From Agelaius tricolor (taxonomy: Eukaryota > Chordata > Aves > Passeriformes > Icteridae), in assembly GCA_023055355.1 (NCBI GenBank), contig JALJCS010000002.1, positions 76,279,001-76,343,000 on the forward strand: a DNA stretch of 64,000 bases, written 5' to 3'. Within the stretch, counting starts at the first letter, position 1, and each line of letters opens with the position of its first letter. Position numbers and translations under genes: made by a program. The notes beneath the pieces were generated by a model. It made no database searches, was not told the DNA's origin, and was given only the letters and a program-made list of their open reading frames with translations. This document shows, in pieces, positions 1 to 18,549 of this stretch.

Positions 1-6076
<6,076 letters not shown>

Positions 6077-7871
6077 TTTCAAGTGTTAATGACTAAGTAA
6101 GGTTTTGTGAACCTGAGCTAGAAATATCTTGAACCTTGCCTAGAAATATCTATGGACAATTGAAATGGATTTTTAAAAAATTACAAGTGATTACAGGTTG
6201 TACTGTGGCACAAACCAACTGACCAGCTCTTTAATTGCACATGGGGTGACTTCTAGCAACATAAGGAAGATGGCAAAGTAACTTAAGATGTAAATGCAAA
6301 TTTGGCTGCACCTTTGGTCATTTATTATGCCTGTCATGGCCTGTAATCTGCACTTTAAGTAGTTTTTTTTTCCTTTGCTCCTATAAACTGAGAAATGCTT
6401 CTATAAACAAAAAAGTAGCACAGAGGTAAATATTTTTCTGCTTAGCATTATTTATAAGGCTAAATAATTATATACAGTAGAATTTTATTACTGATAAAGG
6501 TGAATGAGAAAGTATACAATTCAATGTGTGTTATTCTTGAATGTGCTTTTGCTTAGGAATTGCTTCCAGAACTTGGAGTGTATTATTTAGCTAATGATGG
6601 GACCATTTGGCTTTTTCTTCATTTTTTTTTATTTAAAAAAATAGAACCCTGTATAAAGTTTTGGTTGAATGTATTTTTCTAAGTCATTACAAATGTTGCA
6701 GAGCCATGCAAATGTATTCATACAAGCTTAAATCCTACATTGTGGGACTGAAGTGCTCTTAAATTACATTTTAAGTTACACTGTGTAATATGCAAAGTAC
6801 AAGGGAAAATACAGAAGTTGGATTGCAATGACTATTTGAATGACACTTAATTGGTTTTGCCACCTTGGTGATTGTAACAAAGGGCTGTTCCACATTAGTC
6901 CTATATATGATATTTTTAATTGTTTAAAGGATGAAGTTTTTCAGCTCACATGACTGCATATTGTAAGGCTTCTAGAACAGGGAGTTAAATCTCTGCTCTA
7001 AACAGAATGGTGGGATATTAGCAGTACTAATTTTACAAGAAGGTGGCCTTTATTTTGTAAGTGAATCCCCTCTCCCTTTAAAAAGCTTTAAAAATTCACT
7101 TTGGTTGGCACATCTTTTGTACTAGTTTTACATTTTTTAAAAGATGCAATCTATTACAAATTTCATTAGAGTGAAGAAATGAAAACTAGAGGTTCTCCTT
7201 GGAAAAAAGAAATAATCCAGTAATGGAGAGGACAGCAATGTCTCTGAGACTCAGGAATTCTGACTCCACTTTTGCAAGACAACACTATATTGGATACTGC
7301 TCCTTTTACGCCTGCTGTGGACTGTTTTTCACTGCATTAAATAGACTGGATAACCTGGTAGTAACTTGTGTGTGTGTCTAAAAGAAAAACAACAATAATG
7401 CCTGAACACAATGTTCTGTATGCGTGAGTTTCATGTAGATATACATACCAATGTTCAATGGCTCAAACACATGCAAGTCATCTGATACAAAAATAGAGTA
7501 TGGCTTCTTTTGTAGTTATTTTGTGAGAGTTTTTAAGGATGCTTTCAGTCTTCAAAATTTTGTGTTATTTCCTAACTGTATGACTGTGCCTCCTTTTCGT
7601 AAGGTTGGTTGTAGGGTCCAAGCATTTTTGTCTTAAGAACAGTGGGTCTTCAAGGCCATTGGGAAGCAGAGATACGAGAGCCTCTGACAGCCTTACCGAG
7701 AGGACGTGCAGCACTCGTGTGACCGAACATCTGCACAGTCCTTCGTAGCGGGAGTTCCGTTTTGTTCCTCAAATACGTGTCCTTTGCAGATTGCTGTTCT
7801 TGGGTCCTGCGGCCTAAAGAACTGAGCTAGTCCAGTGAAAGCAACAAAGTTCAGATTGTCTCCTTTCTGTT

Positions 7872-8015
7872 GTTTAGGGGCTTGGTTTTGGTTTCTCTTT
7901 TGGTTGGGTTTTGTTTTTGGGTTTTTTTGTTTGTTTTTGTTGTTTTTTTTCTTGTTTGTTTGTTTTTTGTTTTGGTTTCATTTGGTTTTGGGTTTAGTTT
8001 TGATTGGTTGGTTTT
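7872..8015 (+). repeat. T/G-rich low-complexity tract inside the TMEM64 3'UTR
   Basis: The tract is about 140 bases of alternating T runs and G or GG on the + strand, with very few A or C. If the polyadenylation site near 8540 is used, this U/G-rich tract is part of the TMEM64 mRNA. It reads as phenylalanine/tryptophan-rich open frames, which are not credible proteins. Confidence 0.85.
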
Positions 8016-8520
8016 TGAAAAGGCAATCTGTATCTACCTGGAAGTGTTCATTTACACATCTCTGCCTCTGACAGCTCCTATGTGAAAACAAGAGAGCCAG
8101 ATAACTTTTTGATGGCGTTATTTGTCATCATAGTATAATTGAGTCTTTTCTTAATTAAAGGTGTTTTTTTTGTTTGTTTCTTGTGAAGAACAGTCCTTCA
8201 GTGAACTGATCTGAACTTTGCTCTATCTTGCCAAATGAACAATAGTGTTTTGAAGAGGGTAGCTCTTTCTTTGCATTTTGTAACTAACTTAAGGTTGCGT
8301 TGATTATTTGAAACATTTCCCAAATACGTATTTTGAAGTGCTTTTATTTCCATGACATTTTGTAACCAGAGTAACTTCACTATGTGAACACTTTTGTAGT
8401 ATGGAATTAGTTCTTAAGACTTTTGCATTTTGCTTGATACTTGTAATATTTGTGTACAAGTTAATGGGAAATGTGCATTAAAAGGAACTTTTCTGTACCA
8501 TGCCAATCATAATTTTATAC

Positions 8521-8526
8521 AATAAA
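8521..8526 (+). terminator. TMEM64: Likely TMEM64 polyadenylation signal (AATAAA)
   Basis: A canonical AATAAA lies about 2.45 kb after the stop codon in AT-rich sequence. The expected cleavage site would be at about 8540-8550. A second AATAAA at about 8737-8742 is the main alternative. This is a motif match only, without transcript evidence. Confidence 0.55.
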
Positions 8527-8546
8527 TTCACTTAAATTTCTTTAAA

Positions 8547-10800
8547 GGAATATGTATTAAATGTTTAAATTGCTATGACGTAGTTGGAAAGAAGGTGCAG
8601 TGAAGTCTCATCTTTATGCAGCCATACAAAGATAATTGTCTGCATCAAAGGAGAAACAAGTTAGAATTTAAGGATTAATTTCTTGGGTGGGGAGTTACTG
8701 ACAAGGGAAATAGACTCAATTTTTATTTTCATTTAAATAAATACATGCTTAATTCTATTAGGTACTTTAAAGGTTTGGTATTTGCAGCTGCTTTTTTAAT
8801 AGAAGAATAAGCATACATGTGCTTATGAGAAACATACTACAAAACTGCAAGAGGATTGACATTTCTGAACATAATAGTAGCAAAAGTGATGTAATTATTT
8901 TTTTAAGATGGGCTCCCTACCTAGTCTAGTTAAAACCCACAAAGGTATGAATCTAGTTTAAACAGTATGTGGCAAGTCACCTTCAAGAATATTTTCTGGG
9001 TTGTCATGATGGTGACATTTCTGCTTTTTGTATATGAAAGATACCTAAAGGGCAGGTCATAAAGAAAGACTCTCAGCTGCATGGCACCAGTTTTTCTTCT
9101 GCCTTGTGGTAAGTGCAATTGTGCAGTAAAATTTAACTCTAGACTAAGCATCTGTGAGAAAATCCTTTTTTTTAGTCCCAGAGCTTTATATACTATTCTC
9201 ATACTGATTTTTGCACAACAACTTGGGCAAGCATTGCTGAGGCCAAGTTTGAAAAATGGAAAGCTGCTCTTACATTGTGTGTGGCTTTTGTCCCATACTG
9301 GATCCTTTGTGTTCATTTTCAGCTTTCCACTGGAGGCTGATACAGTTTGGGTTTTGACTGACTGAGATAACTGGAGTCATCAATTGTCTTGCAAATAATC
9401 TAGGATAAGATGCTTAAGATGAAATATAAGAGTTCCCATTCACACTGTGGTCATTTTTAATGGTGCAAGTAAAGAACTTGGGTAGCTCTGTGACAGGCTT
9501 TCTCACAGTAATTCAAAGCTGGCACTAGTCCTGTCTGTGTAATGATGGTTTGGGCATGAGGGGATACAAATCGATTGCAGAAGTGGAGCTGATGCAAATT
9601 CTGGCTGTGCTGTGCAAAGCAGCTTGTCTCTGTGCTCTCCAGTCCTGCAGAATTAGTGATGTGCCTGGCAGCACAGGGGCAATGAGTCTAACAAATTCTC
9701 TCTTCAGGCACATTAGCATTTGTCTTGCACTACCCTGCTGTATTGATTTTTAATTTATATTAATTTATTAGTGATAAGTAGCAAGAAGCTGAGTCTGCGG
9801 TGTCAATCCTGTCCCTTTCCCACTACAATATATTATCCTGGTGTATTGCTAAACTTAAAATTACATTTTAATGAAGTCCTAAGTTCATTAGTGTAAGTTA
9901 AGTCCTCCTTGCTAGCCAAGTGACTAATATGTAGTTGGTTGGCTCTGGATTCTCAATTCATTTGGGAAGTTAGCTGGGCCTGATTTGCTGTTGTGAGGGT
10001 GAAAAGTCCTCTAACTTTCCTTCTAATTATTTAGAGCTTCAGATGCATTGCTAAGGAAATTGACAGAACAGGCTTAATGTACTGGAGGTTTTGCTTTTAG
10101 AGCAAAAGTCATTAGCAAGATAGTGGAAGGGTTTGTTCTGCCTGATTCTGAGACTTGAATATTAGGTGCCATCCTTTTTGGAAGACAGTGTTTCCAAGAT
10201 GTAGCCCACATAAGCTTATGTCAGTCGAGGTAATAAAGGACTGTAAAACTTGGATATTCAGTTAGTGTGATGAGTCTTTTTACATCATGCAATCTCCAGC
10301 CCAGCACAGTTTGGCACTGGTGACTGTAGTGCATTGCTTCCCATCCCTCCTCTGCAGGAGGAGGAATTTAGAGAGCTACAAGTTGTTCAAGCTGAAGGGG
10401 AAGTTATCATCTGGGCACAGTGGACACTGTTTGAAGAGTTAGATTAACCATAATGTTGCCAGACCTTTGAATACACCTACATGCCTTGGTTTTGTAATTG
10501 CCACATCCTTTGGCAAATTCTGCTTCTTACCAGCTGGGGTAGCCTGGCCTAGGAGCAGGTCAGCATTTTCTCTTCTAGAGAATTCTAGCATGCTTTGACT
10601 TTTAGACCTCTTAACTTCTGAAATAATCTTCTGCTGACTTTTCTGTAAATTAGAAAGGCTTAGTTTGTCCTAATAACAGGGTAAGATCACCTGGGATACA
10701 AATCTGTGTACCAAGTGGTGTTCCTGCCTGTGTGTGAGCTCCCTTTGCTGAATGTGAGGTGTTTCCCTCTGTTCCCTGTAAGCTGCAACTGTTTCCCTTA
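8547..10800. other. Intergenic, no gene seen
   Basis: AT-rich single-copy sequence downstream of TMEM64. Open frames up to 128 codons occur on both strands but have no recognisable content or splice structure. I see no clear transposon. Confidence 0.6.
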
Positions 10801-10812
10801 AAGTCTGTAGGT

Positions 10813-10827
10813 GGGTGGGTGGGTGGG
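10813..10827 (+). other. Perfect G-quadruplex motif (four G3 runs with 1-nt loops)
   Basis: The 15 bases GGGTGGGTGGGTGGG form four GGG runs separated by single T. Sequences with one-base loops are known to make very stable parallel quadruplexes. A second G-rich patch lies near 11056-11080. No gene start is visible nearby. Confidence 0.8.
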
Positions 10828-10899
10828 AGGAAGGACGGAAAGGCCTGTGGTGATGAACTGTTCTAATACCAAATTTTCACTGTGCTTTAGAAACTTGAT

Positions 10900-13285
10900 T
10901 GCTTAAGATCACAAATATTCTCCATTTAATGTGAGAAATGGTAGGTGGTGAGGGGAATAGACTAATGAATTCTCTGATTTTTGTGAGGGAGTAGGAATTT
11001 GCTTGAATAGATTATGAAGTACCCAGATGATAGAGGGTTGTTTTCGGTTGGACTTTTGGGGGTGGAGAGGGATGGGGGTGGTACTACTGGAAGTAAATAA
11101 CACTGAAATGGCAACAGTATGAAGCTTTAAACCTTGACTTTTTTGACTGTTCCAGGTGTCTTTTACAGTTATGGGGGACAGAGCCTCAGAAGAAGCTGGG
11201 GTAAACACTCTAAGAGTGTTTCTCGGATTCTGGAGAGCTGCTGGATGCACACCTCTGCCTCCAGGACCTGCTTTTTTAATTTGAGCTAGAGAGGTGCAAA
11301 CCAGAAGTAATGGCTAGATCTCATTAAAAGTGGAACATTTATTGCTGCCCTTTTGATGTCTTATGCAGCAGCAGCACATGGCAGATGGTTTGCCTGCCTG
11401 AAAGGCTTCCTTTTTGCCTTGCTCTGCTTTGCCTGGCACAGGTGGTGGCTGGGGGAGGAAGAGCTGTGCACTTGCCATTTGCTTTTCCACCAGCTGGGGA
11501 GGCAGAGATTGCTGAGCTGAAGCCAGAGGTTGCTCTGTCTTTCATCCCCAAACCCCTACGAGTAACTTCCTTTCCCTGTGATCTAAAAAAAAAAAGTTAC
11601 AAAACCAAACCAAAATAAATGATAATTTAAAAAAGCCCCCAAACACTGCCACCCAAGAAAGCTTCAGAACTGGTAAAATTCATACCAGTAAATTAATATT
11701 CTATATATTCTCCCATGGATGCATATTGAGGTACAAAATTATGCTTTTTCTGTTCAGACAGCTGTAGTAATCTCTTCCACTTTCAGCAGCTCCTGTGTGA
11801 GGTTCTGCAGTCAGTGAGCTTTGAGGGACCAGTGCTGTGGTAGCTGTGCAGGGATTTCCTTGCAGCTGACACTGGACAGAATCACTGATTTCCACCCATT
11901 CTCTCGTGGTGCTGAATTTCAGGGTTTCACAGCTGTGGAAACCATAGCCATATGCAGCTCCAAGGTCATATAGATTGGTGCTTTACAAGCATTTTGTGTT
12001 GTATTTGTGTTGTGTTCTGTGGGAAGGCTGCAGTGGTTGGAACACGATGTGTGTCTTTCCAGGTCTTAGGCAGAGCACAGTTGATTTTTGTGCAGTGAGT
12101 TGAAATGTATTTCTCTGACTCTAGCATGACTCTTTCCCCCTGCCCCCAGGGCAGCCACAGCAGTTTCTCAGATGTTGTATGGTTATCATTTGGTTTGCAG
12201 GCAAATAGAGGACTCTGCTATGTATACATGCTGGTCCATCATTAAGCAGGTTTTTTTTTGGTGGTTGTCTCCTTTCAGCTGAGGAATCTATCCATCTTTT
12301 TTCCACCTACTTCGCTCAGTCTAATGACAGACATTCGTCTTGTAATGGATGCTTCCTTTAATTAATTTGGGTATGGTAGTGTTCTTTCAAACAAGCTTGG
12401 AGGTGGGAAAATGGCAGGGTCTGGAGAAATAACTCTGGACTCTTCAGAGCCCTGGCATTTGCAATGGAGAAAAGTCTTGTAGTAATGAGTTTCAAAAATG
12501 TTTCCATAAAGAAGCATTTTGAGAATTTAAAATTTAGAGGAGGAAGGGGAAAGTTGCAATTAGTGAAAAGAATATTAGTATACTTAGCAAGAGGTAAAAA
12601 CCCTGGCAGCTATAATTAGAGGACTTTATTCTCTCCTTTTCAGTGAGTCATTGAAGAAAGAATGGATTAAATGTATTTTTTAATCCTTTTTACTTGTTAA
12701 AACCTGAATAGGAAAAGGAAGGGGAGTCACAGGAGAATGTATTAACAATGCAGAAAATGCAGACTTGTACAGATTACTGAATACTAACCTTGAGACAAGG
12801 CAGATACTTGCTTTTTTAAGTGGCAGGTATGTTGGTACGAGTCTACTTTTCTTCATTATATCTGCTCTGATAAACAGAGGTTAAAAAGTAACCATGTAGT
12901 GAAGCATGGGTAGATTTGTATCACATGTATTATATTCTCTTGGGGAAAAGTCCTTGAGTATTCAGTCTTTGGAGTTATTGCAGAGCAGAAGTATCTGGTG
13001 GTGTTCTCTTCCTATGCTCCACATTGTATATGAGCCACTGCAGTGTCTCAGAATTGGCCAAATGTGTAGCTGTGATAATGTGGCATAAGCCTTAGCAAAT
13101 AATCCCTCCCCCTTAGCAGCAACTCTAACCAGCTTAGAACTTGATAAAGGAGATGCACCTGCACTTTCTGGTAATGGATATCATTGGCCATAATGATATT
13201 TACAATGTTTGAGGTACCTCTGATGGAAGCCCTTTACAGGTGCACTGTGTGATTACATTTACCTAAATAAGAGATGAGTTTTCTC
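10900..13285. other. Intergenic, no gene seen
   Basis: This stretch holds no recognisable exon. A run of 11 A at about 11586-11596 follows a moderately GC-rich stretch (11340-11580) and could be the tail of an old retrocopy, but I cannot identify a source. Confidence 0.5.
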
Positions 13286-13289
13286 CTAA

Positions 13290-13327
13290 AAAAAAAACAA
13301 AACCAAAACCCAAACAAAACAAAACTA
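13290..13327 (-). repeat. A/C-rich low-complexity tract
   Basis: This is the complement of the T/G tracts: runs of A interrupted by C or CC on the + strand, so the T/G strand is the minus strand. Confidence 0.8.
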
Positions 13328-13454
13328 CCTCTTATTTTCCCCTATATTTAAGAATTAACATAAGCAAGCTGGGAACTTCTGCCTTGAACAAATGAGATCA
13401 TTTTGACCAGCTGAAGCTCCAGAAGAGCAGTTTGCTTCCAGGTTTTAGCATTAT

Positions 13455-13725
13455 AGAGTAATGAAGATTGGAAAGAATATCTAGTCTAGCCCTTGCTGAG
13501 TTAGATCTGCTCTCCTGAGGGCAATATATGGTTGAGGCTTAAATATCTCCAAGGGTGGAGGATCCAGAGGCCTGGGTGACCTGGTCCAATCTTTGACCAA
13601 CCTTATGGTGAAAGAATTTTTCCTCATACTTTCTTGTGGTTGCAGTTTGCGTCCATTGCTTCTGTTACTGAACACTTCTGGGAAGATTATAACTCTGTCT
13701 TCTCTTCCTGCCCATTAGGTAGTCA
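13455..13725 (-). mobile_element. CR1 LINE fragment, antisense, old
   Basis: Read on the minus strand, this matches the 3' part of CR1. On the + strand the order is 'attggaaagaatatctagt', 'ctccaagggtggaggatcc', 'tggtgaaagaatttttcctc', 'tgcagtttgcgtccattgc'. This is the usual antisense CR1 layout, heavily mutated. It is about 270 bp. Confidence 0.75.
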
Positions 13726-13739
13726 AAGACAGCAACTGA

Positions 13740-15415
13740 GTGGAAGCTGGGGGCTACAACTCCCTCAGAGGCACTTCTGCTATGGAGGAGCCCAGCAGGA
13801 ATGAGCAGGAGATGCTGGTGAGAGGCTGGTGCTGGGGGCTTGGGTACTGCAACAAGGAAAGAGAACAGAGGTGCAAAAGGTCATGTTCTTACATTCAGCC
13901 CTGCAGGTCGAAGAAATGCACAATTCCTTGGATTTGTTGTTTCTCTGTGATTGAAATGATATGCATGCACTTGAATATTTATGTTGCAAAAGAGTTATTT
14001 GTGCATGAAAATCACTGATGAGGAGAAAGGCATCTCCAAACACTGACCTGGCTAAGTTATAGCTGGAGAACAAAGAGAATATGACATGCCAATGACATCT
14101 CAGACTAATTTTGTTTTATTCTGCTGCTGAATATGCATTTTTGCCATTTCATGCAGTAGCTTCTTAGACACATCCTCAAAACTTGTATTTTTGAATTGTT
14201 GCATTTAAATGCTTAAATTATCTATATCGTATATGGTTTGATTCCAAGTTTTTCTCTTAAATACCATGGTAATTATTAAAGTGTACTTTTCAAAGTGTCA
14301 GATTAAAGTAATATTGGTAAAAATGATACCAGCATATCAGCTCTTCAGAGCAGAGTGTTTTTCTTCCTAGAGGTATCTGCAATAATGACAATTAAGACAA
14401 ATGTCCAAACACTTGCAAATAAATGTTTTAAGTACAGTGAAATTACTGTGAGTCATTTTCAGATTCATGCTGCCTTGGCAACTGTTTTATTTTTCCTATT
14501 TTGTACTGGTAGTGGGTATTTAACTGTAGCAGGGCAACAGTCAATGCTGTCAATACAAGAGAAGGAACTAATTTGTCTGAATTTCTCAAAGAAGTCCTGT
14601 TATGTATAACAAGTATTAGATACCCAGAAAACAGTTTCTCTAAAGTAGCTTTGTGCCTAAAAGATGCCTGAAGCCATGTGCTAAGGGTCTCCAAAGCATT
14701 TCAGCACCAATTCCACTGAACACTTCTGATGTTTTCCAGTGTTTTTAAGGGGCCTTTTGTGACCTGCTGCATCTGTATTACTCAGTCCAGAGTTTGGAGA
14801 GGCACAAGAGGATCAGAATGGGAGTGCTGTGGTGTCTTCTGCAAAGCAGCAATTCCCTGATCCTGATTCCCACTGATTTCTGAACTTGTCAGCTTTAGGG
14901 GATCTTCACTTGTGGTGAATCAAGATACTGTGATAAATGTGTCATGCCTCTTGGAGAGGTACAGTCTCTTGTTAAGTTGCCTCAGGCATGCTTCCCTCTG
15001 GTTTGGACAAAGGAATTAGAATTTTATCTACTTTTCTTGAAATCTTGCTGAACCCTAGTCTACCTAGATGTCATCTAAATGCAGACTGCAGAACAAGCTC
15101 AGAGGTACATTAAAATAAATCACAAATGAAGGCTGTGGCTGTATTGAAATATTAGACAGTGAACCAGACCTGCTCCCTACCATCACCTTAAATTCCTCAA
15201 CTTAAATCATGTGTAGGTTGTTAGCTGGAGCTGCAATGCAATTCAAAGCAAAAGCACTGCTTGCCATATATGGTTTCACTTTGCTCTAGAGATCCCTCAG
15301 CATATGTCTGAGATGATCCTGAAGAAAGTAGTGCTGACACATTTTGCTTGTACTCTTTGTACTACATACAGGAAGAGAGAGGAGGCATGGAACAAAGAGG
15401 TCAGGAAACTGGTTG
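13740..15415. other. Intergenic, no gene seen
   Basis: Single-copy sequence with short open frames on both strands and no recognised domain, repeat or RNA gene. Confidence 0.55.
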
Positions 15416-15420
15416 CTCTC

Positions 15421-15427
15421 ATATATA

Positions 15428-15469
<42 letters not shown>

Positions 15470-15550
15470 ACACATACATATAGATATATATATACACACA
15501 TATATGACTATATATATTCATATATATATTCATGTGTATACATATATGAC
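15421..15550. repeat. (TA)n-rich microsatellite
   Basis: Long runs of alternating TA, broken by CACA and GTATAC variants. The tyrosine/isoleucine-rich open frames crossing it on both strands are artefacts. Confidence 0.9.
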
Positions 15551-15559
15551 TGCAGATTA

Positions 15560-17135
15560 AATAGGCTCACAGCTTTGTGATCTCAGGCACACAGACATTC
15601 TGGACTTCAGAGTCCATTTGTTCTTAATCTGAACAAAGTACCTCAGCAATAGTGCAGTTTCAATCTATAAAACAATTTTGCACACAGGGTTTAGTGGGAC
15701 GCTGTGTCTGTGTGCTTGCAGGTCAAAAACCACTTCTCAAAATCTCATGCTTGCAAAACCAGCCTAAAAGTCTGGTCTCAGAGAGTCATTTTGTGAAGTT
15801 AACTCTGAGATGCTGCACTAGTTCATTGCAGGGAGGAACGCCAAGAAGCCATGCTGCTAATTCAGAAGTCTTCTGCTTGCACGAATATTCTTCTGCTGCC
15901 ATTTGGAAAGGATGAAATTTTGCAATAAAAAATTAGTATCAATAAGGAAGGTTTATTATCTTGTGTCAATATTATTACAATATTAACTTCTCATTGATTC
16001 CAAGAACTCTGTGTTATATTTAGATTTGTGTCCTCTGATGTATACTTAACAGTTTCAGGATTTAATAATAAATTAAAATACAGATGGCACCCACACTGGA
16101 ACTAGATGGATTATCTCATTGTAGGATACTGGAACTGGAGAAGATAAAAGCAAAACTAGTTGTATTTTATAATTTCAGTATAATTTAATCTTATATAAAT
16201 TTAAGGTTTTATACCAGTATGTTCATACATATGCATTAAATATGCATAATCATATGCATTAAATCTCTAGCTCTTACTTAAGTAATCTCCAACTTTCTTA
16301 AAGGCTTAAGAATATACTTAGATGAAAAAATCAGTATGCTAAATATTTCAGACTGGAGGGATGAGAGAGAACTCCCCCACTGTATCTGACATCCTCCCCT
16401 TGCTCTGGTTAACCAAAAAAAACCCCTAATTTTCCAAGTGTATTCATGTGTTAACGGGTTTTAGATTTCAAAATTCTGATAGAATGCAGAAAAACTGCTT
16501 AAAAGTTTCCCTTTTCAGTCATCTTCATAGGTGGCAAATAAAATCACATATTTAGTCAATATTAATAATTAATAAAAAAGAGTAATAAAAATAGTCCTCT
16601 GTCACTGCCTTCATCTATCCTCTCCTTTGAATACATGGAGAAAATTCCAGGTAACATTTCTGGAAAATTTTAAAGTCTCACTTAAAAATAATTGAGGTCT
16701 GAACTCAGCAGAGAGGTCTGTATAGCAAGGTAAGTTCCTGCATTGTCACAGAGCAATGGCTAAATAAAGTAGTGCAGTATCCCCCAAAGAAAAGTCTTTT
16801 CTTAAATGGTACATTAAATTAAACATTTTTACTCATTTTACTATTAGAATAATATTCACTGGAGAAGACTACTTACAAAATTATAAAAATATATGGTGTT
16901 ACATTGTAGTTTACAGAAAGTAAACTCTGTCAATCTCTTGAAGAACAGTATGTTATAGTCTAGATCAGAATAAATAAAAGAAAAATGTTCACTGAAAATA
17001 TAAGGAAGTTTTTAGGTGGCATGGAAGCAGACAGGCGGCTTTTTGTACAGCACTTATTTTGAACATCTTTCTCTTTCCCCTTTTCCTATTCTCAAAATGG
17101 ATTCTTTGTATTGGCAAGGTCAATATCTGGTTTTA
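15560..17135. other. Intergenic, AT-rich, no gene seen
   Basis: Strongly AT-rich, especially 15930-17000. I found no exon, transposon or RNA gene that I can support. Confidence 0.55.
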
Positions 17136-17139
17136 CGTG

Positions 17140-17226
17140 TGGGTTTTTTGTTGGTTTTGGTTTTTTTTTTTTTTTGGTTTTTTTTTGGGTTTTTTTTTTT
17201 TTTTTTGGGGTTTTTTTTTGTTTTTT
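17140..17226 (+). repeat. T/G-rich low-complexity tract, very pure
   Basis: About 85 bases with only T and G on the + strand, T runs up to about 18, and G blocks of 1-4. The proline/lysine-rich minus-strand open frame across it is an artefact. Confidence 0.9.
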
Positions 17227-17767
17227 AAGGGATAATGATTTCTGAGGGTTAGGAATCTTTAAAAACTCCCATGACAGCAAGAGTTGTTCCCATCTCTTCA
17301 GTGGAGCTTCTTCTCCTCTGGCAGTTTGTTTTCCTTTTGTAATGCTGTTTGCCTGGCTTTTTACTTGAAGCAGGAGAAAAGGCAAAGATCTGGTCTGCTG
17401 CCACATGCACATTTGTCTGTAACAAGAAAACAACCTGATTCAAGACTGACAGTGGGGGTTTATTAAAGTGGTGGCTTTGGGATAGAAAACTGCTTTATAT
17501 TTTATCTGTATTCGTTATATTAGCTTGACCTATTTGTGTGCACATCAGTAATCATTTCTCTTTAGAATTAAAAAGAAAACTCTGTGTCTTGTTAGGAGCT
17601 TCCTTATATTGATAACCGAGTTTGCTACTTAACAGGAGAGATTGATTAGTGTGCTCAGGATGAAGAGTTAGAGTACACAGTTTGTAGTCTCCCTGACTGC
17701 CTCTACCCAAAGAGGGATTTGTGCAGGAAAATAAATAATTATTGACCTTGTGGTCTGTGGCATATGA

Positions 17768-17863
17768 AAGAGAGAGAGAGAAAGAAAGAGGAAGGAAGGA
17801 AGGAAGGAAGGAAGGAAGGAAGGAAGGAAGGAAGGAAGGAAGGAAGGAAGGAAGGAAGGAAGG
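17768..17863 (+). repeat. (GGAA)n microsatellite with (GA)n and (GAAA)n lead-in
   Basis: About 18 uninterrupted GGAA units (17790-17863) follow a short GA/GAAA stretch. The minus strand reads as repeated FLPS in overlapping frames, which is a repeat artefact. Confidence 0.95.
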
Positions 17864-17869
17864 GTGGGT

Positions 17870-18540
17870 TGTGAATGGCAGGGTGGGGGCACAGGGAGAG
17901 AGTGACAGGGGTTAGGTGGAAACATATCACCTTTCCAGGGGTCCTAATGACAGCTCACAGCTTCCCTCCATCTGGTTTTCTTGGTGCTGAGTCCCTCACC
18001 AAAAAGTATGGAATCTCAGGGGTTAATGTACGTTTTGGCCAGGTGGGAATGCCCACCTGCCTCCTCTGCGGAGGGCAAGTTTGACACTATCCCTTGCAAC
18101 ACTGTGGATCCATTGCAGGGCTCTGGTGCAGGGTCTGGGGACCCCTTTGGGGGAGTCTTGGATGGGCCATGATGTCCCTCTGTCCTTGATGTGGAGGCAG
18201 CTTGTCCCGGGGTGAAGGGGCCCCAGAGCTGAGCTCTGCACAGAGCAGAGGGTGGGTGTTCACTGCCTCTGAGCAGAGGCTTTTCCACCACACACCCAAA
18301 ACCTCTCCTCCTCCCGCCAGGGTCTGTTCCAGCCTGGCAGCTCATAGCCCTGGGGCTCTGGTCTCACCCGAAGGTGCTGAGCTTGATTCCTCTGAGAATG
18401 TGTTCTTCTTCCCCAGCCCAGACCTGAGGCATTTTGTTCTCTTCAGAGTTCAGGGCCTCAGTCAGGGCCAATTCAGTGTGTGGTGGTCTTCTCTGCAGCT
18501 TTTATACAGCTTTGCTGTAATAAACAATGTCCTTCATGAA
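17870..18540 (+). other. GC-rich unique segment ending in an AATAAA
   Basis: This stands out from the AT-rich surroundings. It is GC-rich from about 17880 to 18470 and ends with CTTTTATACAGC followed by AATAAA at about 18519-18525. Open frames of 60-115 codons occur on both strands, with no recognisable protein. It could be an old LTR (TATA-like box plus poly(A) signal), a retrocopy or the last exon of a non-coding RNA. I cannot choose between these from the sequence. Confidence 0.35.
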
Positions 18541-18549
18541 GATGTTTAA

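Larger units (their letters stand above)
6077..8545 (+). other. TMEM64: TMEM64 3' untranslated region
   Basis: AT-rich sequence follows the stop codon without an intron signal and reaches an AATAAA at 8521. TMEM64 is known for a long 3'UTR, so a length of about 2.5 kb is reasonable. The region holds AU-rich stretches (for example near 6420-6490 and 6630-6650) and, unusually, a pure T/G tract at 7872-8015. The true 3' end is inferred; another AATAAA at 8737-8742 could give a longer form. Confidence 0.7.

Noticed and set aside
15286..15580. Tyrosine/isoleucine-rich frames on both strands
   Set aside because: They are translations of the (TA)n microsatellite.
17668..17930. Minus-strand FLPS-repeat frames
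   Set aside because: They are direct translations of the GGAA/TTCC microsatellite.
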